A DNA stretch of 64,000 nt from Mycobacterium sp. MBM (GTDB taxonomy: Bacteria > Actinomycetota > Actinomycetes > Mycobacteriales > Mycobacteriaceae). Below, in pieces: positions 14,221 through 21,633 of the stretch; the first letter of the stretch is position 1, and every line of letters begins with the position of its first letter. Both the position numbers and the translations under genes were made by a program. The notes under the pieces are model-generated. The model did no database searches. It saw only the letters and a program-made list of their open reading frames with translations, and was not told the origin of the DNA. Location of the stretch: the NCBI GenBank assembly GCA_021648845.1, contig JAKJHY010000015.1, positions 1 through 64,000 of the forward strand, written 5' to 3'.

Positions 14221-15306
14221 CTACATCATTGGTGCCAGCGCCGGATGAATCTGCACTTCCTGCGTTTTCACCACGAAGAACACGTGCCCGCCGGGAACGA
14301 GATCCAGCTCGGCAGCAGCCGCGGCCGTGATGTCGGCGGCCAGCACGGTGCGCTCATCGTGGGGGTCGACCCCTCGTACCCGCACCGCGGCGCCGTGGAT
14401 ATCGAGTTCGGTGATCCTGACTTCGATGACGGTGCGTGGGCTGCCGTGCGGCGCGCTCAGATGCACCGCGACCGCAGCGGGCCGGAAGAGCGCGATCGCG
14501 GAGGCGCCGGCCGGTAGCTCGGATACACCGGAAATGGCTGCGCCCCAAGGTGTCCGCAGGATCCCCGGCGCCGTGATCGTCCCGGGCACCAGGTTGACCC
14601 CGGCGATCGCGGCGGCGAACTCGCTGCGCGGGGTGGTGAGCACCTCGCGTACAGTGCCGCTCTCGACCACGCGGCCACGGTCCAAGACGATCATGGTGTC
14701 GGCGATCGCCAACGCGTCGAGCAGATCGTGGGTGACGATGATGGCGGTGCGGCCGGTGTCGGTGAGGACCTCGCGCAGCAGCCGCCGCATCGCCGGGGCG
14801 GCGGTGACATCGAGGGACGCCATCGGCTCGTCGAGCAGGAGCAGACGCGGTTCGGCGGCGAGGGCCCTGGCCAGTGCGACGCGCTGGGCTTGTCCCCCCG
14901 ACAGCTGGGCGGGCTTGCGGCCGGCGAGGTCGGTGACGCCGACGGTGTCCATCCAGTGCCGGGCGGCCTCGCGTGCTGCGCCGCGCGAGAGTCCCCGGCA
15001 ACGCGGGGCATAGCCGACGTTGGCGGCCACGCTCATGTGCGGAAACAGCATCGCCTGTTGGGACAGCATCGCCACCCCCCGTGCGTGGGGCGGCACGAAC
15101 GTGCCTGCGTCGGTATCGGTCAGCACGGTCGCGCCCACCGCGATGCGGCCGGCATCGGGTTTGAGCAGGCCGGCGATCAGGGACAGCAATGTCGACTTGC
15201 CGGCCCCGTTGGGACCCAGCACCGCGAGCACACCGCCGTCGGCCACGGTCACGTCGAGGTCGGTGCCGCGCCGGTGCAGCCGCGCCGACACCCGCACCCC
15301 GTTCAC
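14221..15306 (-). CDS. modC: molybdate ABC transporter ATP-binding protein ModC
   Basis: 361-residue ATPase of the molybdate importer, on the cytoplasmic face. Seen: Walker A GPNGAGKST (residues 31-39), Q-loop SQQAMLFPH, signature LSGGQAQRVALARAL, Walker B LLLLDEPMASLD and the switch His in IVTHD. The C-terminal ~120 residues form the Mop/TOBE regulatory domain (EVRITELDIHGAAVRV), which binds oxyanion in ModC and sets it apart from general ABC ATPases. The gene overlaps modB by four bases (ATGA). Confidence 0.95.
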   Translation of the reverse strand: MNGVRVSARLHRRGTDLDVTVADGGVLAVLGPNGAGKSTLLSLIAGLLKPDAGRIAVGATVLTDTDAGTFVPPHARGVAMLSQQAMLFPHMSVAANVGYAPRCRGLSRGAAREAARHWMDTVGVTDLAGRKPAQLSGGQAQRVALARALAAEPRLLLLDEPMASLDVTAAPAMRRLLREVLTDTGRTAIIVTHDLLDALAIADTMIVLDRGRVVESGTVREVLTTPRSEFAAAIAGVNLVPGTITAPGILRTPWGAAISGVSELPAGASAIALFRPAAVAVHLSAPHGSPRTVIEVRITELDIHGAAVRVRGVDPHDERTVLAADITAAAAAELDLVPGGHVFFVVKTQEVQIHPALAPMM

Positions 15307-16115
15307 AGCACGCCCCGCAGGTGGCGGGTGCCGGCGGCGATGACGATGGCCGCGGCGACCGCGATGAGCAGCAGCGACAGCGCGACGGCGGCGTCGGCAT
15401 CGGATTCGCGCTGCAGGTAGATCTCCAACGGCAGCGTGCGCGTCACCCCCTGCAGTGAACCGGCGAAGGTCAGCGTCGCCCCGAACTCGCCGAGGGAGCG
15501 GGCGAACGCCAGCACTGCACCGGACACCAGCCCGGGAACCACCAGTGGCAATGTCACGGTGCGCAACACGGTGGTGGGACGCGCCCCGAGGGTGGCGGCA
15601 ATGTGCTCATAGCCGGTACCCGCCGACCGCAGCGCACCTTCGAGGCTGACGACCAAGAACGGCAGCGACACGAAGGACTGGGCGAGCACCACGGCGGTGG
15701 TGGAGAAGGCGATCCGGATGCCCCACACGTCTAGCTGCGCACCGAGTAGTCCCTGTCGCCCAAAGGTATACAGCAGTGCGATACCGCCGACGACCGGCGG
15801 CAACACCAGCGGGAGTAGTACCAGCGCCCGTAGCACCGATCGGCCGGGAAAGTGTCCGCGCGCCAGCACGAGCGCCATCGGTACGCCGAGCAGTACACAC
15901 ACCAGGGTGCTGGCGCTTGCTGTCTTGAGGCTGAGCAGCAGTGCGGCACGCGATGATTCGGAGCTGACGAGGGGAATGAAGTTCGCCCAGTCGATCTTCG
16001 CCAGGATCGCGATCAGCGGGACGATCACGAACAACGCGCCCAGCGTGGCGGGCAGGTAGATCCAGGCCGGCAGCCCGACCTGTACCGGTTCGGCGGGGCG
16101 AGGCGCGGCGGTCAC
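15303..16115 (-). CDS. modB: molybdate ABC transporter permease ModB
   Basis: 270-residue inner-membrane permease with about six helices. The EAA loop that contacts ModC is visible at GYEHIAATLGARPTTVLRTVTLPLVVPGL. It overlaps modA by four bases and modC by four bases, so the three are translationally coupled. With ModA and ModC it imports molybdate (or tungstate) for molybdenum-cofactor enzymes. Confidence 0.95.
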   Translation of the reverse strand: MTAAPRPAEPVQVGLPAWIYLPATLGALFVIVPLIAILAKIDWANFIPLVSSESSRAALLLSLKTASASTLVCVLLGVPMALVLARGHFPGRSVLRALVLLPLVLPPVVGGIALLYTFGRQGLLGAQLDVWGIRIAFSTTAVVLAQSFVSLPFLVVSLEGALRSAGTGYEHIAATLGARPTTVLRTVTLPLVVPGLVSGAVLAFARSLGEFGATLTFAGSLQGVTRTLPLEIYLQRESDADAAVALSLLLIAVAAAIVIAAGTRHLRGVL

Positions 16116-16867
16116 GGCGCGGCGAAGCCGGCCGCGGTGAGGACGTCATGTCCGGCCGGGCTGGTCACGAGGTCGACGAACGCTTGTGCGGTTTGCCGAT
16201 TGGCGGACTCCTTGAGCACGCCGATCGGGTAGGTGTTCACCGCGTCGGCGGACTCCGGGAACGGGACCGCTGCCACATCGTCTGCGGCGCCCGCAGCATC
16301 GGTGACATACACCAGTCCGGCATCGGCCTGGCCCGAGGTGACCTTGCCCAGCACATCCGTGACCGCAGTCTCCTCACTCACCGGCCTGAGGGTCACTCCG
16401 GTGGCCTTCTCCACTTTCTCGGTCGCCGATCCGCACGGAACCTGAGGTGCGCACACCACGACCTGGGTGCCCGGCTGCGCCAGATCGGCGAAAGTCGTGA
16501 TCTTCTTCGGATTGCCGAATGGCGTAACTATCGTCAAGGTATTGGTGGCGAAATCCACCGGGTCTCCGGCGAGGACCCCGGCGTCGGCCGCCTTGGCCAT
16601 GTTGGCGGCATCCGCAGAAGCGAATACATCGGCAGGCGCCCCCTGGGTGATCTGGGTGACCAGATCGGAGGAGCCAGCGAAGTTGAAGGCGACCTTCGTT
16701 CCGGGATGGTCCTTTTCGAATCGGGCGCCCAGCTCCGTGAACGTCTTTTTCAACGATGCGGCGGCGAACACCGTGAGCCGTGCGTCCGGCTGTGCGGAAT
16801 CACTAGGTGACGACGCGCATCCGGTGAGCAAGAAGGCGACGGCCAACACCGCCGCGATCGACTTCAC
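16112..16867 (-). CDS. modA: molybdate-binding lipoprotein ModA
   Basis: 251 residues. A lipoprotein signal peptide (KSIAAVLAVAFLLTGC, Cys as the lipidated +1 residue) anchors it outside the membrane. The mature part is a periplasmic-binding fold with the ModA pattern LTVFAAASLKKTFTELG, then FNFAGSSDLVTQITQGAPADVFASAD, whose Ser residues bind the oxyanion. The GTG start at 16867 overlaps the stop of the HTH-TOBE gene (GTGA); the longer open frame upstream lies over that gene. It is the substrate receptor of the ModABC importer. Confidence 0.95.
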   Translation of the reverse strand: MKSIAAVLAVAFLLTGCASSPSDSAQPDARLTVFAAASLKKTFTELGARFEKDHPGTKVAFNFAGSSDLVTQITQGAPADVFASADAANMAKAADAGVLAGDPVDFATNTLTIVTPFGNPKKITTFADLAQPGTQVVVCAPQVPCGSATEKVEKATGVTLRPVSEETAVTDVLGKVTSGQADAGLVYVTDAAGAADDVAAVPFPESADAVNTYPIGVLKESANRQTAQAFVDLVTSPAGHDVLTAAGFAAP

Positions 16868-17268
16868 GATGTTCCGCCGGGAGTTTCGACGACCACGTTG
16901 GTGGCCTTGACGACGGCGACGGCCAACGCCCCTGGCTCCAACCCGAGCTGTCGAACCGATGCGGTCGACATCAGTGAGACGACGGTAAAGGGTCCACACT
17001 GCATCTCGACCTCGCTCATCACCCGATCGGAGGTCACCTTCGTGACCAGGCCGACCAGCCGGTTGCGCGCCGAACTGCTGGTCCCTGTCGGGTCGGCGGG
17101 CGGGTCGGCCTGATCGCGCACGAACGCGGCCAGCACATCGCCGGCGATGACCTTGCGGCCGGTCTGGTCCTTGCGGGATATCAGCGCCCCGCTGTCGATC
17201 CAGCGGCGCACGGTGTCATCGCTGACCCCGAGCAGAGCTGCCGCGTCCCGTATACGGATGTCCGGCAC
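16864..17268 (-). CDS. HTH-TOBE (Mop) molybdate-responsive regulator
   Basis: 134 residues from the GTG at 17268, which has GGAGG five bases upstream (a longer frame to 17310 crosses the operator). Residues 1-50 form a MerR/excisionase-type helix-turn-helix (IRDAAALLGVSDDTVRRWIDSG). The C-terminal ~65 residues form one Mop/TOBE domain (ARNRLVGLVTKVTSDRVMSEVEM) that binds molybdate or tungstate. As the first gene of the mod operon it is the likely molybdate sensor, analogous to ModE but with a different DNA-binding domain. A TCCGC-GTAT-GCGGA palindrome lies just upstream. Confidence 0.88.
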   Translation of the reverse strand: MPDIRIRDAAALLGVSDDTVRRWIDSGALISRKDQTGRKVIAGDVLAAFVRDQADPPADPTGTSSSARNRLVGLVTKVTSDRVMSEVEMQCGPFTVVSLMSTASVRQLGLEPGALAVAVVKATNVVVETPGGTS

Positions 17269-17292
17269 ATGCACCTCCAACTGCTCTATATG

Positions 17293-17306
17293 TCCGCGTA
17301 TGCGGA
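17293..17306. promoter_or_regulatory. palindrome upstream of the mod operon
   Basis: TCCGC (17293-17297), GTAT, GCGGA (17302-17306) is a perfect 5+5 dyad, 24 bases before the regulator GTG. On the minus strand a TATAGA and an upstream TATTGA frame it like -10 and -35 elements. It is a candidate binding site for the HTH-TOBE protein. Confidence 0.5.
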
Positions 17307-17338
17307 TCAATAGAGGCTATACCGTCAGAATTTGCGGT

Positions 17339-18238
17339 TCAATGGCGCTGGGGCAGCGATACGAACACCCGGTCGAGCACCCTGCGCCGACCGGCGGCCT
17401 CGGCGGTCTTGCGGGACGCGGTGTTGAGTCGGTCGATGGTGCCGATCAGATACCGATCCCGATCGGGTGCGAGATGCGCGGCCCAGAAAGCTTGTGCGCG
17501 TGCGGCGTAGCCGTGCCCACCGTGCCCTGCGTTCACCACCTCCTCCAGAATCTCCTCGCCGTCGATCCAGCCGATGTGTCCCGGCGCCACCGCCAGTACA
17601 CCCACCACCGAAGCGCGGGCGCACACCGCATGCAGGTGTCCGGTCGCGTGCCACCGGCGAAGATCATCGGCTCCGGCAGGAGCGACATTGCGCGCCAAGT
17701 CCGGTGTCAGTTCCCGGTACCGGGCGGCGACCAGGGACAGCACCGGCTCGATACGGGTCACCGGAGTCAGCGTGACCGCCGTTGTGGGCGAGCGTATTTC
17801 GCGACATCGAGCAGCGTGAATGGTCTTGTCCAGCACGACCCGCGGGTGCCGCAGGCCCGCAGGGGCGGTGTGCAGGCGCATCGCCCCGGGTGCGAACATC
17901 TCCCACTCGTCGGCCACGACCTCGGCCAGCCGGCCGAGGTCGGCAAAGCTGTGTGCGACGACTTCGACGAACGGACGCGAGATGTCACGGCCATAGAAGC
18001 GGATGCCGCCCAGCAGGCGTCCCCAGCGGGTGCTGATCAGGCGATGCAGGTAGTCATCGGGCCCGATGCCCGGCAGGTGGATGTGATCGGAGAAGGACCG
18101 GGCGAAGGCAGCGTCGCCGGTCCGGGACAGTTCACCGGCGAACCACTCGGCCACCATGGCAGGGCCGTGCGCACCGAACATCGCCTCGGCCACGGCCCGC
18201 TGGGCGGACAGCGAGGGCCAGCGATCGTCCACGGGCAT
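17339..18238 (-). CDS. GNAT-like acetyltransferase-domain protein
   Basis: 299 residues. The N-terminal half (VAEAMFGAHGPAMVAEWF and following) is helical and not recognised. The C-terminal part looks like a GNAT fold: VVGVLAVAPGHIGWIDGEEILEEVV, then a GHGYAARAQAFW acetyl-CoA-loop-like region, then LIGTIDRLNTASRKTAEAAGRR, the typical N-x-x-S-x-K-x-A-E-x-x-G ending seen in acetyltransferases that act on free substrates. It follows the TetR gene on the same strand by 37 bases, so it may be the last gene of the long nitrogen operon, but its own regulation is unclear. Confidence 0.72.
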   Translation of the reverse strand: MPVDDRWPSLSAQRAVAEAMFGAHGPAMVAEWFAGELSRTGDAAFARSFSDHIHLPGIGPDDYLHRLISTRWGRLLGGIRFYGRDISRPFVEVVAHSFADLGRLAEVVADEWEMFAPGAMRLHTAPAGLRHPRVVLDKTIHAARCREIRSPTTAVTLTPVTRIEPVLSLVAARYRELTPDLARNVAPAGADDLRRWHATGHLHAVCARASVVGVLAVAPGHIGWIDGEEILEEVVNAGHGGHGYAARAQAFWAAHLAPDRDRYLIGTIDRLNTASRKTAEAAGRRRVLDRVFVSLPQRH

Positions 18239-18275
18239 GATTAGACGCTGCGGCCGCGACGGGTTTCAACGCAAT

Positions 18276-18962
18276 TTAAGGTGCCACGGTCGAGGAGTCC
18301 GCAGCCACCGCCCGCGACGCCGTGCGCAGCGCCTCCCAGTCGCCGCGCCAGCCGAGCAGGTGCACCGCGAGATCGGCCGTACGCTCCGGCTGATCGGGTA
18401 CACCCAGCCCGTCCGCGCGAAGGTTGGGCAGCGTCTCCACCATCCGGAAGACGGCGTCCTCGTCGGCTCCGACATCGAGACAGTCGGGTGCCGGCGGACC
18501 CAGCTCGACGATCACCCGATGGGTCAGCTCGCGGTATGCGGCGCGCAATTGGCTTCGCTGCCGGTGGAAATCGTCGAACAGGGGATCGCGGACCTCGGGC
18601 AGCAGGTACAGGATGCCCAGGTTCCACGGGCTGTCCCAGAGCAGCCGGCAGTCCAGGTAGCTCAGCGCGTGCAGCAGTACCGCCGCGGGTTCGGGCCGGC
18701 CGCGCAGCTGCTCCGCGGCCTTCAACGAGGACACCACGGTGCCGCTCAGCAGCGCTGCCAGGATGTCATTCTTGGTGCGAAAGTGGTGATAGAGCGAGGC
18801 CTGCCGGATTCCGACGGCATCGGCGATCTGCCGTGTGGAGGTCGCGGCCACCCCCATCGTGGTGAACAGTTCGGCGGCGGCGTCGAGCACCTCGTCCCGG
18901 GCGGTGTTGCCCGGGCGTTTCCGTTCCTCCAGCCGCGGACGGCCGGCTGCGGGGGTGCGCAT
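18276..18962 (-). CDS. TetR-family regulator of the guanidine/urea carboxylase operon
   Basis: 228 residues. An N-terminal HTH (TMGVAATSTRQIADAVGIRQASLYHHFRTK) has the strong TetR signature ending LYHHF-x-x-K. The C-terminal domain (residues ~75-228) is helical. It lies 50 bases downstream of the symporter gene on the same strand and is thus probably the operon's local regulator. The start ATG (18960-18962) sits inside a 39-bp inverted repeat, which could let the protein repress its own translation initiation region or could act as an RNA hairpin. The ligand is unknown; a guanidino compound or urea is a fair guess. Confidence 0.88.
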   Translation of the reverse strand: MRTPAAGRPRLEERKRPGNTARDEVLDAAAELFTTMGVAATSTRQIADAVGIRQASLYHHFRTKNDILAALLSGTVVSSLKAAEQLRGRPEPAAVLLHALSYLDCRLLWDSPWNLGILYLLPEVRDPLFDDFHRQRSQLRAAYRELTHRVIVELGPPAPDCLDVGADEDAVFRMVETLPNLRADGLGVPDQPERTADLAVHLLGWRGDWEALRTASRAVAADSSTVAP

Positions 18963-18998
18963 GTGTCGATCCTGCCAGGAAGGCAGGCTCGACACATG
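18960..18998. repeat. 39-bp inverted repeat containing the tetR start codon
   Basis: CATGTGTCGATCCTGCC (18960-18976), spacer AGGAA, GGCAGGCTCGACACATG (18982-18998). The arms are 17 bases with one mismatch. The outer CAT on the left is the start codon of the minus-strand tetR gene. It is a candidate operator or a hairpin covering the ribosome site. Confidence 0.7.
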
Positions 18999-19012
18999 CG
19001 CGACCGACCGAC

Positions 19013-20509
19013 TCAGGACGGTGCCGATGTGAGCACCGCCGGTGCGGGCTCGGCCTCCTGCACGGATTCCTCGGCCGGCCCGGCGGCCCGGCCCGGCGTG
19101 ACCGCGGCCATCACCAGGTATGCCACCAGGGAGGCGGCGCCGGCCAGCAGCGTGCTCCACCCGTCGGCCGCGGTGCTCACCCAATCGTTCGGTAGGTAGA
19201 ACAGCGTGTTGTCGACACCGTAGATGGTCGGGGTGAGCACGAAGAACGTCAGCCGCACCCCAATCCCGACCAGGATCGCCGCCCATGCCGCCGCGGCGCC
19301 GCCGCGCGACCAGTACAGCCCCAGGATGAACGGCACCACCAGGCTGGCCAACAGCAGGTCGAATGCCAAGGTCAGCAGGATACCGGTCTGGGGTACCCGC
19401 AATGCCACCACGGCGGCCAGCACCGCCATCGGCAGCGTCGCCCACCGGGTGGCGGTCAGCACCCGCGGCGTCATGATGACCGCCGCGGCGTCGATGCGGA
19501 AGATGTTGCGGATCAACACTGCAGCGGTCGACAGCAGGATGCCGCTGATGGTGGTCAGGGTGGCGGCCAGCAGACCGGAGATGACGATGATGGCCAACCA
19601 TGCCGGTGCGTACTGGCCCAGCAGGGTGTAGAGAATCGGCCCGTCGGCGGCGGCGTCACCGACGATGCTCACCGCGGCCAATGCCACGAAGGACAGTGGT
19701 ATGCACAGCATCAGCAGACCGGCCGCGGCGGAGAAGCAGGCCCGCTGTGCGGCGCCGGGGGTGCGTGCGGAGAACACCCGCTGCATGAGGTCGATGGCGA
19801 CCAGGTTGCCAAGGCCGAGCGCGATGATGGTGGCCCAGTTGATCACGGCACCGGACTCGCTGGAGGTCAGCTGCGCCAGATCACCGGCGCCCATACCTTC
19901 GGGGGCGCTGAAACCGTGTGTGGAGGCAACCCAGATCACCAATGAGATCACCCCGACGATGTTGACCACGACGCACGCGACACCGGTATACACCGAGGCG
20001 AACATGCCTCCGCTGATGGTGTAGAGCAGCGCCAATGGGACGGTCAGCAGAATGCCGAAGGCGTAGGAGACACCGAGGAAGCGTTCGAGCAGGAATCCGA
20101 CGGCGACCAGGTTGCCCGCCAGCAGGATGATGAAGCTGGCGATGGTCAGCGCGGATGACGCCACCTCGGTGCTGCGCCCGAAGCGGTTTCGGAAGTATTC
20201 CGGAAGTGTCACCACGTCGGCGGCCCGCATCCGCTTGGCAAAGAACAGGCCCATCAGCACCAGGCACAGGGCCAGCCCGATCGGCAGTGCCGCACCGGCC
20301 CAGAAGCCGAATGCCGCGGACAGATCGGCATTTCCGATGGTGGCGTTGGAGTCCACCGGCTGGGCGATCAGGACGGCGGTCACCAGGACGGCGGGCAGTG
20401 CACGACCGGCGACCAGGTAGTTCGAACAGTCACCGCGCACCCGGCGCGCGGAGATGACACCGCTGACGGTGAGGATGAGCAGGAATAGGGCAACGCCGGT
20501 GATGATCAT
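19013..20509 (-). CDS. sodium:solute symporter family transporter
   Basis: 498 residues with about thirteen hydrophobic helices, the SSS (LeuT-fold) build. Recognisable segments: an N-terminal SNYLVAGRALP, VVTLPEYFRNRFGRSTEVASS, LLYTISGGMFASVYTGV, and AIDLMQRVFSARTPGAAQRACFSAA. The ATG at 20509 is chosen for GGAGA five bases upstream; another ATG lies at 20521. The SSS family includes urea transporters (DUR3 type) and carriers of amino acids or amines. Placed between the dioxygenase and the regulator of a urea/guanidine operon, it is the likely importer of the operon's nitrogen source. The exact substrate is inferred from context only. Confidence 0.92.
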   Translation of the reverse strand: MIITGVALFLLILTVSGVISARRVRGDCSNYLVAGRALPAVLVTAVLIAQPVDSNATIGNADLSAAFGFWAGAALPIGLALCLVLMGLFFAKRMRAADVVTLPEYFRNRFGRSTEVASSALTIASFIILLAGNLVAVGFLLERFLGVSYAFGILLTVPLALLYTISGGMFASVYTGVACVVVNIVGVISLVIWVASTHGFSAPEGMGAGDLAQLTSSESGAVINWATIIALGLGNLVAIDLMQRVFSARTPGAAQRACFSAAAGLLMLCIPLSFVALAAVSIVGDAAADGPILYTLLGQYAPAWLAIIVISGLLAATLTTISGILLSTAAVLIRNIFRIDAAAVIMTPRVLTATRWATLPMAVLAAVVALRVPQTGILLTLAFDLLLASLVVPFILGLYWSRGGAAAAWAAILVGIGVRLTFFVLTPTIYGVDNTLFYLPNDWVSTAADGWSTLLAGAASLVAYLVMAAVTPGRAAGPAEESVQEAEPAPAVLTSAPS

Positions 20510-20596
20510 GGCGGTCTCCATCGGGAGGTGGGGTATGGGGTGTTCGGCGACGTTGCCGGGGGAGAGGTGCGGATACCGCGCCATTGCGGTGTGGCT

Positions 20597-21625
20597 TCAG
20601 TTGGCGACGAGCGCCTTTCGGCCGAATGTCGCGAGCGGATGGGCGCCCTCCGGCAATGTCACCTCCCCCCGAGCGAGGCGCTGCTGCAGATAGCGGAAAC
20701 TCTGTGCGGTCTGGGCGAACAGGTGCTCACCGGCGACAACCGGGGCCCGGGCGGGGATACCGTCACGGACGAAGGCCGGCAACGGCGCCACCTCGGTGTC
20801 GTCGTCGACATTGACGAACAGGGGGAACGAGTAGCGCTCTTCGGCGATCTTGCGCACCCGGTGGGTGGTCGCGACGAACTCGCCATTGGTCCAGATCTCC
20901 AGCAGATCGCCGATATTGAGTACGAAGGCGCCGTCGACGAGGGGTACGTCGACCCACGTCCCCGCGGCGTTGAGCACCTCCAGGCCGGGGGCGGTCGGTC
21001 GCAGCAGGGTGAAGCACTCGTAGTCGGTATGTGCGCCGATCCCCGGGCGGTCAGCGGCCGCCGGGTCGAACGGGTAATGGATGAGCCGCAACTGCGACGG
21101 CGGTGCGCTGACATGCCGATCGAAGCGGTCCGCCGGCTCGCCGAGCGCCACCGCGAACGCCCGTAGCAGCACCCGGGACAGTGCGAATACTGCGTCATAC
21201 CAGGCGGTCACCGCCTCCCGGAAACCCTCCAGCTCGGGCCACTGATTGGGGCCGAGCAGCGGGTGACCGGCAAGATACCGGGGGTCATCGGCGGGGAGTT
21301 CGACGGACAGGTCGAACGCCTCCTTTGCGTCGACGGTGCCCGCCGCGAACACCTCTTCACCCGGCGGAACATAACCGCGATGGTTGGTGGAGTTGCCGAT
21401 GTACACACGTCGCTTCTCGGCGTCGGGAAGGGCGAAGAATGCCTTGGTGTGCTCCAACAGCGCATCGAACAACGTGGGGTCGATACCGTGCCCGACGATC
21501 TGGGCGAATCCGATATCGCGTGCGGCGGCGCCGAGATGTCCGACCGCGGCGCGGTAGCCGGGTCCGGACTCCTCGAGCAGGCCCGACACGTCGAGCACCG
21601 GGATATCGGTGAAATCGGTGGTCAT
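20597..21625 (-). CDS. 2-oxoglutarate/Fe(II) dioxygenase (isopenicillin N synthase-like)
   Basis: 342 residues with the DIOX_N plus 2OG-FeII oxygenase layout. Iron ligands are H199-T-D201 and H255; R264-x-S266 binds the 2-oxoglutarate carboxylate. Residues 39-47 (GFAQIVGHG) are the family N-terminal signature. The family includes the ethylene-forming enzyme and plant homoarginine-6-hydroxylase, which release guanidine from guanidino amino acids. Its place within a guanidine/urea carboxylase operon makes a guanidino substrate plausible (inference). The ATG at 21625 has AGGA six bases upstream; it lies 8 bases after the allophanate hydrolase stop. Confidence 0.9.
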   Translation of the reverse strand: MTTDFTDIPVLDVSGLLEESGPGYRAAVGHLGAAARDIGFAQIVGHGIDPTLFDALLEHTKAFFALPDAEKRRVYIGNSTNHRGYVPPGEEVFAAGTVDAKEAFDLSVELPADDPRYLAGHPLLGPNQWPELEGFREAVTAWYDAVFALSRVLLRAFAVALGEPADRFDRHVSAPPSQLRLIHYPFDPAAADRPGIGAHTDYECFTLLRPTAPGLEVLNAAGTWVDVPLVDGAFVLNIGDLLEIWTNGEFVATTHRVRKIAEERYSFPLFVNVDDDTEVAPLPAFVRDGIPARAPVVAGEHLFAQTAQSFRYLQQRLARGEVTLPEGAHPLATFGRKALVAN

Positions 21626-21633
21626 CATCAATC

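Noticed and set aside
11836..14517. 893-codon open frame on the plus strand
   Set aside because: It runs antisense to the clear kup gene, has low-complexity Arg/Gly/His-rich sequence and no family pattern; it is a GC-rich shadow frame.
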